Notes: a model not told the origin generated them from the letters alone. A DNA stretch of 64,000 bases from DATKQY01 sp035532475 (GCA_035532475.1 DATKQY010000067.1:1-64000), one strand, 5' to 3'. Shown: positions 1 to 8,465, counted from the stretch's first letter. Numbers and translations are program-made.

Positions 1-433
1 TCTCGAAGTGTTTGGAAGCTCTTCTTGAGGATCACGCGGTGGCCGCACCGCGTGGTGGATGTCCGCCTCCGGGCTCGTCGTCGAGCTCGTCAGGGACGAC
101 TACCAGCTACACCACATCTGTGGACGTGAACCGCGAGCGCCGGACGATCTGAAATCAGACGTGCCCACCGCGGTCTCCTAACAGCGTGACCGAGGAGGCG
201 ACATGCCAGTGATGATCGGTGTCTCCGGCGCACGCTCACTGGAGCACGGTGCAAGAACGAACTGTTGCCGGGGTCGTCGTGCCCAGCTCACGGGTGGCGG
301 GCACCAACTTGAGCCCGAGCGCTCGAGCGTGGCGTCGGAGCGCAGCCCGGCTCGGGCCGGCTGGCGAGCGCACGTGAGGCTGCTGGAACACCTATCGTGA
401 CCTGAGTGCTTACGGCTGCAATGCGATTGGCCT
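1..433. other. No supportable gene at the left edge
   Basis: I see no recognisable protein family on either strand here. A 65-codon open frame at 203-400 does have a purine-rich AGGAGG-like stretch just upstream. Its product is Arg/Ser/Gly-rich and matches no family I know, so I leave it uncalled. The stretch GAGTGCTTACGG at 404-415 is nearly the inverted repeat of CCGTAAGCGCTC at 1641-1652, so the toxin-antitoxin pair between them is bracketed by a 12-base inverted repeat with one mismatch. Confidence 0.4.
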
Positions 434-449
434 GGAGTGTGTAAACTCC
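434..449 (+). promoter_or_regulatory. Small palindrome just upstream of the antitoxin start
   Basis: GGAGT and ACTCC arms flank a 6-base centre, ending 6 bases before the ATG at 456. Toxin-antitoxin pairs are usually autoregulated from a palindrome in this position, so this is a candidate operator. The arms are only 5 bases long and the match could be chance. Confidence 0.3.
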
Positions 450-455
450 GTAGCG

Positions 456-965
456 ATGAAGGTGACGGAGATGACCGGCGTGTTCACCGAGCTTGAGGAG
501 CTCGCGGACCGCTACGCACCCGACATCGACATCCCGACTCCGCCGATGATCGACCAGGTGCGTCGCAACGTCGCTCTCCGCGCCAGGCTTCTGGCGGAGT
601 TCGGGGCCGTCGATGCGGAGGAGGTCGCCGACCTCGTGCAGAGTGCCGCGAGGCGCCGTACGGCGACCGTGGAGAACTGGCGGCGCGCCTGTCGAGTCGT
701 GGCGGTTCGTTGGCTAGGGAGGACCCTGGTCCCGGGCTTCCAGCTGCTCAAGGACGGCCAGCCGGACCCGAACCTGAGGCCCGTATTCGAGGTCCTCCAC
801 GAGCAAGGCTTTGGCGACTGGGAGTCCGCTCTGTGGTGGACCGTGCCGTCGCCAGCACTCGACGGTGCTCGGCCAGTCGACCTCCTCCTCGAGCTGCGAG
901 AGCGGGAGGACGGCGGGGCGGAGCGTCTCGTCGCAGCAGCGCGTCGGCGCAGGGACTGGTTCTGA
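456..965 (+). CDS. Xre/MbcA/ParS-type antitoxin (DUF2384 family), partner of the RES toxin
   Basis: The 169-residue protein carries the C-terminal toxin-binding region of the Xre/MbcA/ParS antitoxin family. About residues 88-150 hold a PGFQLLKDGQPDPNLRPVF stretch, a conserved Trp-rich segment (GDWESALWWTVPSP) and a closing ARPVDLLLE motif. The region before it is helical and would contain the DNA-binding part. Antitoxins of this family neutralise RES-domain NAD-degrading toxins by covering their active site. The gene sits immediately before a RES gene, the canonical antitoxin-toxin order. ATG 456 is used; ATG 471 is an alternative. The family call rests on remembered consensus features. Confidence 0.85.
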   Translation: MKVTEMTGVFTELEELADRYAPDIDIPTPPMIDQVRRNVALRARLLAEFGAVDAEEVADLVQSAARRRTATVENWRRACRVVAVRWLGRTLVPGFQLLKDGQPDPNLRPVFEVLHEQGFGDWESALWWTVPSPALDGARPVDLLLELREREDGGAERLVAAARRRRDWF

Positions 966-1615
966 GCGCCCGAGGGCCCGAGGCCGGTCTTGGCCTCACG
1001 ACCAGGCGGTTTCCTGCGGCCCTGGGTCTCGTGCGGGTAGCTAATGACGCCCTCGGAGCAACCGAACCGTCGACGAGCCACGCGCCACGGCGCTTCAGCC
1101 CGGTCGTGACCCCCGGTCGGACTGTGCTTCCTGTGCTCTATGCGGGCGCTGACCTTGGCTGCGCCCTCGGGGAGACGGTATTCCACGACCTGCCGGACGA
1201 CCCAGCCAACCCGGCGGAGGTCTTCCGCTCGGACTTTCGTGAGCTCCGCGCATCGACGATCGAGGTCAAGCGGGACACCGAGCTCGTCGACCTGACCGAC
1301 TCAGCCCTTGCCCAGCTCGGCTACCGTCGGGATGAAGTTGTAGACACGCCACCCTCGGCGTACGTGACCACCCGGCTCTGGGGCCAACTCGCCTGGGAGC
1401 AGGATGGCCCCGCTGGGCTCGTGTGGGATAGCCGGCGCTCGCCCGGTCAGCTCGCGTTCATGCTCTTCGTGGCGAGGGGCCGGGCACGACGGAATCAGCT
1501 TCGGCGGCGGGCCCACGTCGACGCCGCCGGTCCGCCCGTAGCGCTCTACGACGGACCCGGGCTCGCCGCGGTGCTCGCTGAGGCCACCAAGCGCAACGTC
1601 ACCGTGGTCTTCTGA
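962..1615 (+). CDS. RES-domain toxin (predicted NAD-degrading)
   Basis: The frame contains a RES domain. It shows RFSPV, then LYAGADLGCALGETVFHDL (the conserved Tyr and Glu region), then a Trp-Gly-rich middle (TRLWGQLAWEQ) and a C-terminal ALYDGPG segment. RES toxins deplete cellular NAD+; here the paired antitoxin lies immediately upstream. The start is uncertain. No ATG occurs at the junction; a CTG at 962 follows an AGGG and overlaps the antitoxin stop, and a GTG at 1031 would give a shorter protein that may lose the N-terminal strand. The open frame extends back to 710 inside the antitoxin, but that part reads as shadow. It could be active or N-terminally damaged. Confidence 0.75.
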   Translation: MSARGPEAGLGLTTRRFPAALGLVRVANDALGATEPSTSHAPRRFSPVVTPGRTVLPVLYAGADLGCALGETVFHDLPDDPANPAEVFRSDFRELRASTIEVKRDTELVDLTDSALAQLGYRRDEVVDTPPSAYVTTRLWGQLAWEQDGPAGLVWDSRRSPGQLAFMLFVARGRARRNQLRRRAHVDAAGPPVALYDGPGLAAVLAEATKRNVTVVF

Positions 1616-1635
1616 GCCACACCAGGAGCTGACGT

Positions 1636-1665
1636 AGTGTCCGTAAGCGCTCCCATGCGGACACT
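1636..1665. repeat. Hairpin-forming inverted repeat after the RES gene
   Basis: AGTGTCCG (1636-1643) and CGGACACT (1658-1665) form an 8-base-pair inverted repeat around a 14-base loop. It starts 20 bases after the toxin stop. It may act as a terminator, though no T-run follows, or be a recombination or binding site, since a decayed gene tail lies just beyond it. Confidence 0.4.
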
Positions 1666-1777
1666 TACGAGCCAACTGTCCGAACGCGTCTGCGCAGCGG
1701 AGGAGCTCCGGTAGTGAGCTCACCGGGCCGCACTCGCGCAGGCGTTGGCGGTTCAGACCCCCGATGGAAAGCGGCGG

Positions 1778-1993
1778 CTACGCCTCCCGCCGTCTCGTGA
1801 TCCCCGCGCGCCGCAGGACCCCAGCCGGCACGCCGGCCTCCCGCCAGGACGCGTAGTCGATGCCCTTACGCGCGCCGTCGGAGGCGGCCACCCGGACGAA
1901 CCTGTCCTCGAGCGCCTGGGCATCGCTCTCGACCTCGGCCTGCTCCAGCTGGGCTGTGAGCGTCTTCGGAACAGATCCAGACCGGGCCGCAGG
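1778..1993 (-). pseudogene. Decayed C-terminal tail of an unrecognised actinobacterial protein
   Basis: Read on the minus strand, this stretch ends in a well-formed tail containing RFVRVAA, RKGIDYASWREAGVP and VLRRAGI before a TAG stop at 1778-1780. I recall very similar tails (KGISYAAWREVGVPA, VLKRAGI) at the C-terminus of uncharacterised actinobacterial proteins. The frame is closed upstream by a stop near 2020 and has no plausible start, so only the last 65-70 codons remain. This is a remnant; its parent function is not known to me. Confidence 0.45.
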
Positions 1994-2064
1994 TGCCCAA
2001 GTCGCCGATAAGGGTCGTTATGTAAGATTTCAACCAAGCCGGCCCGGCCGTCCGGCCCGGCCCC

Positions 2065-3234
2065 CTACGACCCGACGGCGACGCAGGATCGGGCGCTCGA
2101 GCATGCGAGCCCCGAGACACCGCCGGACACCTGTGCCGGCAGCGCCGACCAGCGCGCGCCAGCGTCCGCAGACGCGAGGAGGCGCGTCACGACCGGCGGT
2201 CCCGCGTGGGTGTAGCCGACGAGCACGCAGTGCGAGGCGTCGCCACAGGACACGTCGCTCAGTGTCGCCATGTTCGATGGCACGGTTCCGCGGGACCACG
2301 TGGACCCGCCGTCGGTCGTGCGCAGCACGACGCCGTTGCCGGCGTTGGGCTCGGCCTGGCTGATCGTGCCGCCGACGAGCACGCACGCGCGTACGGAGGG
2401 GCAGGCGGCGGCCTGGATCGTCTCGACGCCCTTGAACGTGGCGACGGCGCCCCAGTGTGCGCCGCCGTCACCGGAGGAGACGACCTTCTCAGACTCAGGG
2501 CCGGTGTCGGCGTAACCACCGGCGTAGAGGACGCACCGCCCGCCGCGGCGACAGGCGACGCCCCGAAGGTCCTTGAGCGGCGCGGGGCGCTTCGTCCAGA
2601 TCGCTCCCCCGTCCGTGCTGACGAGCAGGTGGGTGAGCTGGCGCAGGTCGATCGTGACCGCGAGGCAGGAGGAGGCGCTGGTGCAGGCGATCGAGTACAG
2701 GCCGGTGATGCCGAACGCCGCGGGAATCGGATGGACGAGCCAGGTGGCGCCCCCGTCGGCGGTCGTGACGAAGACGGGCGACTGGCGGATCGTCCCCGGC
2801 GTCGCCGTCGTCCCGGCCGCCACGCAATGCAGCGGGTCAGCACACGAGAGGCTGGACAGCCCGAGGAGGCTCGCCGGCAGCCGCACGATCCGCCACCTCG
2901 TGCCGCCGTCGGTCGAGATGCCGACGGCGACACGTAGATTGGCCGTCGTGAGCGTGACGAGGCACGCCCTCGCCGAGGTGCAGACCAGGCTCGTCGCGCT
3001 GTAGCCCGTCGGCACCTTCGTCTGGTGAACCTGCACCCGCTGCTGCGCGGCGCCCGCTCCGGCCGCGCCGGGCGCGAGGGCGAGGCCGGCGGCGAGCGCG
3101 ACAGCGGCGAGCACGCCAGAGGGCGGGAAGCAGCGACGGGCAGCGGGGCTCGGCGGAGGCACAGCTGGCACACTACTGAGACCCGACTGAGACCCGACGG
3201 TCAGGGCCGCCCCCTCGGAACGGCTCGTCGCCAC
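2065..3234 (-). CDS. Secreted Asp-box (BNR-like) beta-propeller protein
   Basis: The 389-residue protein has an N-terminal Arg-containing stretch and a long Ala/Leu/Gly hydrophobic segment (about residues 40-62), which reads as a signal peptide. The rest is built from repeats. Each starts with a Cys-x5-Cys pair (for example CTSARAC, CADPLHC, CTSASSC), seven in all. Six are followed by an Asp-box-like turn (STDGGTRW, TADGGATW, STDGGAIW, SGDGGAHW, TTDGGSTW, SADAGARW). This suggests a six- or seven-bladed propeller with one disulfide per blade. The last repeat stops right after its Cys pair, so the C-terminus may be cut short or the blade may close by strand exchange. The GTG start at 3234 is tentative. 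Function is unknown; sialidase active-site residues are not evident. Confidence 0.7.
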   Translation of the reverse strand: MATSRSEGAALTVGSQSGLSSVPAVPPPSPAARRCFPPSGVLAAVALAAGLALAPGAAGAGAAQQRVQVHQTKVPTGYSATSLVCTSARACLVTLTTANLRVAVGISTDGGTRWRIVRLPASLLGLSSLSCADPLHCVAAGTTATPGTIRQSPVFVTTADGGATWLVHPIPAAFGITGLYSIACTSASSCLAVTIDLRQLTHLLVSTDGGAIWTKRPAPLKDLRGVACRRGGRCVLYAGGYADTGPESEKVVSSGDGGAHWGAVATFKGVETIQAAACPSVRACVLVGGTISQAEPNAGNGVVLRTTDGGSTWSRGTVPSNMATLSDVSCGDASHCVLVGYTHAGPPVVTRLLASADAGARWSALPAQVSGGVSGLACSSARSCVAVGS

Positions 3235-3249
3235 GTGTCGGTCGCCACC

Positions 3250-3278
3250 CTCAACTCGGCCGGTGCCGGTGCCGTTAT
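3250..3278 (+). promoter_or_regulatory. Predicted flagellar-sigma promoter, leaderless, for the tandem GT2 gene
   Basis: CTCAA (3250-3254), 18 bases, CGTTAT (3273-3278). The layout and spacing are the same as those upstream of flgB, flbD and flhA. The ATG of the glycosyltransferase begins 7 bases after the -10 element, so transcription should start at or almost at the start codon. Confidence 0.65.
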
Positions 3279-3284
3279 CTAGCC

Positions 3285-5198
3285 ATGCGTTCGACCAGTG
3301 GGCGGCCAGCAGCCTCGATCGTCATCCTCGCCTGGAATGCCTGGGAGCACACCGAGTCCTGCCTGCGGACGCTGCGGACGACGCTTCGCGAGGACGACGA
3401 GGTCATCGTCGTCGACAACGGCTCGACCGACGAGACGCCGCGCCAGCTCCGCGCCTTCCCGTGGGTGCGGGTCGTGACGAACGCAGAGAACCGCGGCTTC
3501 GCCGGCGGCTGCAACGACGGTGCCGCCGTCGCGACGCGCGAGGTAATCGTCTTCTTGAACAACGACACGATCCTCGCCGGGCCGTGGCTCGACACGCTGC
3601 TCGCGCCCTTCAACTCGGGCGAGGTCGGGGCGACCGGCCCTCGCTCGAACATGGTCTCGGGGCTGCAGCTCGTCCAGCCCGTGCCCTACATGTCGCCCCT
3701 GCACCCGGAGTTCGCCCGCTTCGCCGCCTGCTGGGCGTCGTGGTTCCAGGGCCAGACGGTCGAGGTGGACCGGCTCGTCGGCTTCTGCCTCGCGGTGCGC
3801 CACTCCGCGTTCCAAGAGGTCGAGGGCTTCGACGAGCGCTACGCCGTCGGCGGCTTCGACGACGACGACCTGTGCCGGAAGCTGACGAGTCTCGGCTGGA
3901 AGCTGCTCGTCTCCAACGCCTCCTTCGTCCACCACGCCGGCCACGCCACCTTCGACGCCAACGAGCTCGACTGGTACGCGCTGCAATGCGCCAACCAGGC
4001 CCGCTACGAGGAGAAATGGGCGGCCGACGCCGTGCAGGTCCCCTCCCAGGTCGCGCCGGCGCCGGCGGTGGTGCCGGTCGCCGACCGGGCGGCTCCCCCC
4101 GCCCGCGTGCGCGAGGACGGCCTCCCCGACGTGACGATTGTCATCCCGACCTGCAACCGCCCGCATTTCCTCAGGCGGGCGCTGGCCTCGATCGCCAACC
4201 AGACCTTCCGCTCCTTCGAGGTCGTCGTCGTCAACGACGCCGGGAGCGACCCCACCCGGGTCATCGACATCGCACGGCAGCACTTCGAGGTCCGCCTCAT
4301 CACCCACGACCACAACCTGGGCGCGGCAGCGGCACAGAACAGCGGGCTTCGGGCGGCTCGGGGCGAGGCCATCTGCATCCTCGGCGACGACGACCTGTTC
4401 CACCCCCACCACCTGCAAAAGCTCTGGGAGGCGTACCGGGCGTCGGACCAGCCCATCGCCGTCTACTCTCTCGGCGCCCAGGCGATCGAGGACGAGCAGG
4501 GCACCGTCCTCGGGCGCAGCGTCCTGCCCTGTCCCCCGGCGTTCGACCCGATGCTGCTCCAGGTCACGAACTTCATCCCGACCATCTGTCTCATGCTGCC
4601 GAAGAACGCCCTGCACGAGGCGGGCGGGTTCGACGAGTCGCTCGAGGTCCTCGAGGACTGGGACCTGTGGATCCGACTGTCCCGCCTGATCGACTTCCAC
4701 CACCTTCCCCTCGTCACCTGCGAGTACCGGGTGCGGGGCGGGCGCCAGAACATGACGACCCGTGACGTGGCGCGCTTTGACCGGTGCCTACGTTCGATCT
4801 ACGAGAAGTACCCGGTCGTCGAGGGTCCGATCGCCGAGGCCCGCCGCCAGCTGATCACCGGCTCGGCCTCGCGGGGCGAGACCTACCTTTACGACACCAC
4901 GGTGATCGTCCATTCCGCCGGTCGCTTCGGCGAGCTCGTCCGCACCCTCCAGTCGGTCGCCGCCGGCCTGCGCGACTCGGCGTATGAGGTGATCCTGCTC
5001 CTGCCCCGCTCCCCCGAGTCCGAGCAGCTCGCGGCGGGGATATCCGGCGACATCCTCGTCTACTACTCCGCGGAACCGCTCGGCGACGATCTCGCCTGGC
5101 AGGTCGGCCAGCGTCGGGCTGCGGGCCGCCACGTCGTGTCGCTACGAGAGGGCGAGCTCCTCCCGGCCATGTCGCCAGACCTCTCCCTCGTTCCCTGA
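3285..5198 (+). CDS. Tandem family 2 glycosyltransferase (two full GT2 domains plus a partial third)
   Basis: The 637-residue cytosolic protein has no signal or membrane segment. Domain 1 (about 8-250) is a rhamnosyltransferase-like GT2 with SIVILAWNAWE, VVDNGSTDETP, GFAGGCN, the metal-binding FLNNDT and GGFDDDDLC. Domain 2 (about 283-500) is a classic GT2 with TIVIPTCNRP, VVVNDAGSDP, GAAAAQN, the DxD-type LGDDDLF and an EDWDLWIRL acceptor-side motif. A third, incomplete domain (about 538-637) repeats the GT2 opening (TTVIVHSAGRFGELVRTLQ) and then stops. The promoter matches the flagellar set, so I infer a role in building a glycan on flagellin or on another envelope acceptor. ATG 3285 is fixed by the promoter distance and the start of domain 1. 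There is no Shine-Dalgarno sequence. Confidence 0.88.
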   Translation: MRSTSGRPAASIVILAWNAWEHTESCLRTLRTTLREDDEVIVVDNGSTDETPRQLRAFPWVRVVTNAENRGFAGGCNDGAAVATREVIVFLNNDTILAGPWLDTLLAPFNSGEVGATGPRSNMVSGLQLVQPVPYMSPLHPEFARFAACWASWFQGQTVEVDRLVGFCLAVRHSAFQEVEGFDERYAVGGFDDDDLCRKLTSLGWKLLVSNASFVHHAGHATFDANELDWYALQCANQARYEEKWAADAVQVPSQVAPAPAVVPVADRAAPPARVREDGLPDVTIVIPTCNRPHFLRRALASIANQTFRSFEVVVVNDAGSDPTRVIDIARQHFEVRLITHDHNLGAAAAQNSGLRAARGEAICILGDDDLFHPHHLQKLWEAYRASDQPIAVYSLGAQAIEDEQGTVLGRSVLPCPPAFDPMLLQVTNFIPTICLMLPKNALHEAGGFDESLEVLEDWDLWIRLSRLIDFHHLPLVTCEYRVRGGRQNMTTRDVARFDRCLRSIYEKYPVVEGPIAEARRQLITGSASRGETYLYDTTVIVHSAGRFGELVRTLQSVAAGLRDSAYEVILLLPRSPESEQLAAGISGDILVYYSAEPLGDDLAWQVGQRRAAGRHVVSLREGELLPAMSPDLSLVP

Positions 5199-5585
5199 CT
5201 CTCGTCGGGCCTCCCGCCGCAGGCATCTCGAGCACGGCGACAGGAGCCTTGGCGCGCATGGCGCCGCCGCCTTCCGCCCTCGCCGAGGAGCAAGCCCCCG
5301 TCCGTCGCAAGCGGCGCCCAACGTCGACGAGTCGATGCGCCACGAGCCGAGCTGCAGAACTGCGTCGCAGGGATGGCGGTCCTCGTGACGCGGAGATCGA
5401 CGGGAGCGCCTTCGCCAGGGGCGCCGGCCACGGGTACATGGGCGCGCTCCCCCGCCGCGGGCACCCTGCCCTGGCCGATACGCGCGTGAGCCCGTCGGGG
5501 CACCGTGGGTCGATCCGAGCGCGCCCTTGCTCGCCATCGGCGGTGCGCGGCCGCAGGACTCCGACGACCGTCCGCTATTCGGCGT
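5199..5585. other. Non-coding gap between two glycan genes
   Basis: No family is recognisable in any frame in this 387-base stretch. Open frames on both strands are Arg-rich and look like GC-driven artefacts. I see no clear terminator hairpin after the upstream gene. Confidence 0.4.
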
Positions 5586-5614
5586 CTCAAGCTCGAGAAG
5601 TCGCCGGCCGTCAG
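5586..5614 (+). promoter_or_regulatory. Predicted flagellar-sigma promoter for the methyltransferase-GT17 fusion gene
   Basis: CTCAA (5586-5590), 18 bases, CGTCAG (5609-5614). It matches the shared layout with one changed base in the -10 element. The leader to the ATG at 5692 would be about 70 bases. Confidence 0.6.
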
Positions 5615-5691
5615 ACTGCTGGCATCTCGTCAGTGTCGAGCGGGCAGCGCGACGACGAGCTGCTCCGGAGCCGGAGAAGGGACGAGACCTG

Positions 5692-8346
5692 ATGTCGCAC
5701 GTCAGCACCGAGGAGCCACGCCAGATCGCCGACGAGCAGCACCGCGGCGGTCTCTCGAGAGCCTCAAGTCTCGAGGAGCTGAGCGACCAGGTCGCCGCGG
5801 CGCTCCAAGAAGGCGAGGACTCGGTTGATGCGGCACTCGAGCGGTTGTGGCGTGCACACCCGATCAGCCTCGAACCTCTCGCCGCAGCGGTGCAGGTCGC
5901 GCCGCGGCTAGGACTCGAGTCCGCGACGAAGTGGTCCGCCCGCCTCCGTGCTCGCGGCTTCGAGTCCATGTGCCCCCTCATCGCGAAGGCAACCGACATC
6001 TCGCGTTCCGCGCCCGCCAGGGTCGAAGCCGCGTTACAGGCGTGGGGCACCTTCTTCGACGATCGCGCGCGTCACATTCTCGAGAACGCCGCCAGCGCGC
6101 CGCTCGAGCCGCCTCCTCGCGGCTGGGGCCACGACTACCCGGAGATCGCGGTCAACGTGCCCTGGGGGGCCCGCCGGGTGCTCGACATCGGCTGTGCAGC
6201 TGGGCGTCTCGGTGCATCGATCCGCAACCGCCAGCCTTGCGAGGTCATCGGCATCGAACGGGCGTCCTCGGTGGCCGCGCACGCGAGTCGGGTACTCGAC
6301 GACGTGCTCGTCGGTGACCTCGAGGGGGACGTGCTCGACCAGCTCACGGGTACCTTCGATGCCATCGTGGCGCCTGACGTGCTCAATCGGCTGCACGATC
6401 CGTGGATCGTCGTCGAACGTCTGGTGGCGAGGCTCAGCCCTGGCGGGGTGCTCGTCGTGAGCCTGGCGAACCTGGCGAACCTGGGCGTGGTGGCAAACCT
6501 GCTGAACGGGCGCTTCGATTACCGCGAAGCAGGCATCCTCGACCGCTCGCACCTCCGCTTCTTCACCGCGGCGACGGCCGCCGAGCTGCTCGGCGGCGCG
6601 GGGCTCGTCGTCGAGGCGATCGAGTTTGTGCGCGACGCGGCGCTCCCTATGGTGACGCTGTCCGAAGGGTCTGACACGCTGAGCGTCTCGTTCGGGCGCA
6701 CCGGGATAAGCGGTATCGACGCCCAGCTGGTCCCGCAGCTGACGGCGGCGCGCCTCGTGCTCGTCGGCCGGGTGAGAGCGGCTGAAGCCGAATCCACCGC
6801 AGTCGTGTCGCCGGCAGGTGCGCGCGTTCGCGGAGCGTTCCCTCCGGCCGGGGTGCCGAGCGGCGTCGACCGGCCGAGGACCGCCAGCAGTCGGCTGCCG
6901 CGCGGCGCAGCGATCGATCGGCCGACAATCTGGGACTGCGTGTTGTTCTTCAACGAGCTGGACCTTCTCGAGGCGAGGCTCGAGGAGCTCGAGGGCATCG
7001 TCGACCATGTCGTGGTTGTCGAGGCGGATCGCACCTTCCGCGGCGACCTGAAGCCACTCTGGTTCCACGAGCATCGCGAGCGTTTCGCGCGTCATGAGGA
7101 CAAGCTCCACTGGGTCGTCGCCCGGCTCCCCGAACACGGTGACGCCTGGCTCAGGGAGAAGCTCCAGCGTGACGCTGCCATGCAGGCGCTCGCCTGCGTG
7201 AAGCCCGAAGACCTGGTCCTATGCTGCGACGTGGATGAGATCGTGCGGCGCGACGCCGTCGGCGCGATCGTCGAGGCGACGATGCTCGGGCCGGTCAGCC
7301 TGGACATGGCGATGTACTACTACTCCCTCGACTGGCGATCGCCGCAGACCTGGAGGCATCCAAAGGCCCTTCGCGGCAGGGATCTGCCGATCTCGATCGA
7401 GGCGCTCAGGATGCTCGGGGTGCACACGCCCTCGAACCTGCCGACGGTGGCGAAGGCCGGTTGGCACCTCAGCTACTTCGGCGGTGAGTCACGGATACAC
7501 GAGAAGCTCGAGTCCTTCTCGCACGCCGAGTACGACACGCCGCAGGTGCACAGCGTCGTCGGCGAGCTGATCGCCAGCGGCCGGACTGTCCATGGCATCC
7601 AGCTGCAGGTCGCCGACGACCCCTTCCCCCCCCATCTCGAGCAGCGGTTCGCGAGGACCGGTCGCGCCGGGAACGTGGCGACGGTCACCGGGCTCCCTCG
7701 TCGCCATGAGGTCGACGCGCCACCCTCGTTCGAAGATCAGTGGTATGACGCGACCCAGCTGTCCGACCTCGTCGGCCTCCTTCGGGACGTGGTCGCGGCG
7801 GGAGTCGACGGCGAGTACGTCGAGATCGGGTGCTGGGAGGGAAGGTCGACGGTCGAGCTCGCCAAGGCGCTCGCGGGCAGCGATCACCACTTGCACGCGG
7901 TCGACTGGTGGCGCGGCAATCTCGACGAGGGGACCGGTCACGCCACGGTCACCGCGTTGGCCGAGCGCGATGTGTTCGGGACCTTTCAGCGCAACGTGGC
8001 GCCCTATCCGCACGTCGTGGTGCACCGTCAGGACGGCGGCGAGTTCCTTGAGGAGTTCACCGCCGGGCATCGGCTGGCCTTCATCCACCTCGATGCGGGA
8101 CACACCTTCGCAGCGACCCGTTCGCTCATCGATGCCGCGCTCCCGTACCTCGCTCCTGGCGGGATCATATGCGGGGATGACTTCCAGAACTCACACCTCG
8201 GTCGAGCGGACCTCGGCGGTGGTGTCGAACGGGCCGTCCTCGAGGCGTTTCGGGGCGAAGCCTCGAGCAAGGCCAACCTCTGGTTCTACCGTCGGCCGGC
8301 TGAGGCCACCCCGGCATGGTGGCCCGCGGGCGTCGATCGGTCATGA
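5692..8346 (+). CDS. Three-domain fusion: methyltransferase - GT17-like glycosyltransferase - methyltransferase
   Basis: The 884-residue protein starts at ATG 5692, preceded by GGAGAAGGGA at a good distance. After a helical N-terminus it has three enzymes in line. About 130-330 is a class I SAM methyltransferase (VLDIGCAAGRLG, then LVARLSPGGVLVVSLAN). About 410-680 resembles glycosyltransferase family 17 (IWDCVLFFNELDLLEARLEE, VVVEADRTFRG, CCDVDEI, YYYSLDW). About 705-870 is a second methyltransferase of the MTF_24 type (VEIGCWEGRSTVELAKAL, FIHLDAGHTF, GGIICGDDF). GT17 is best known for an N-acetylglucosaminyltransferase in animals; bacterial members are uncharacterised. The context and promoter suggest it transfers and methylates a sugar on flagellin. 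The stop overlaps the ATG of the decayed GT fragment that follows. Confidence 0.85.
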   Translation: MSHVSTEEPRQIADEQHRGGLSRASSLEELSDQVAAALQEGEDSVDAALERLWRAHPISLEPLAAAVQVAPRLGLESATKWSARLRARGFESMCPLIAKATDISRSAPARVEAALQAWGTFFDDRARHILENAASAPLEPPPRGWGHDYPEIAVNVPWGARRVLDIGCAAGRLGASIRNRQPCEVIGIERASSVAAHASRVLDDVLVGDLEGDVLDQLTGTFDAIVAPDVLNRLHDPWIVVERLVARLSPGGVLVVSLANLANLGVVANLLNGRFDYREAGILDRSHLRFFTAATAAELLGGAGLVVEAIEFVRDAALPMVTLSEGSDTLSVSFGRTGISGIDAQLVPQLTAARLVLVGRVRAAEAESTAVVSPAGARVRGAFPPAGVPSGVDRPRTASSRLPRGAAIDRPTIWDCVLFFNELDLLEARLEELEGIVDHVVVVEADRTFRGDLKPLWFHEHRERFARHEDKLHWVVARLPEHGDAWLREKLQRDAAMQALACVKPEDLVLCCDVDEIVRRDAVGAIVEATMLGPVSLDMAMYYYSLDWRSPQTWRHPKALRGRDLPISIEALRMLGVHTPSNLPTVAKAGWHLSYFGGESRIHEKLESFSHAEYDTPQVHSVVGELIASGRTVHGIQLQVADDPFPPHLEQRFARTGRAGNVATVTGLPRRHEVDAPPSFEDQWYDATQLSDLVGLLRDVVAAGVDGEYVEIGCWEGRSTVELAKALAGSDHHLHAVDWWRGNLDEGTGHATVTALAERDVFGTFQRNVAPYPHVVVHRQDGGEFLEEFTAGHRLAFIHLDAGHTFAATRSLIDAALPYLAPGGIICGDDFQNSHLGRADLGGGVERAVLEAFRGEASSKANLWFYRRPAEATPAWWPAGVDRS

Positions 8347-8465
8347 CGTCGCGGGGCGATGCGTACCTCGGTGGCACCGCGGTGATCGTCCACGGCGCCG
8401 GTCCCTTCGGCGATCTCGTGCGTACCCTCTGATTGGTCGCCTTCGGTGTGCGCGCCGTCCCGGGG
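8343..8465 (+). pseudogene. Remnant of a third GT2 gene with a nonsense codon
   Basis: Starting at an ATG that overlaps the previous stop (ATGA), the frame reads 29 residues including SRGDAYL and TAVIVHGAGPFGDLVRTL, then meets TGA at 8430-8432. The coding continues in frame as LVAFGVRA. This closely matches the C-terminal partial domain of the tandem GT2 gene (SRGETYL, TTVIVHSAGRFGELVRTLQ, SVAAGLR; near 4870-4980), at DNA level too. It is either a duplicated and broken copy of that end, or evidence that a GT2 gene once followed here. Confidence 0.7.

Noticed and set aside
203..400. 65-codon open frame with an AGGAGG-like sequence upstream
   Set aside because: The product is Arg/Ser/Gly-rich with no family resemblance, and such frames are common by chance in DNA this rich in G and C.
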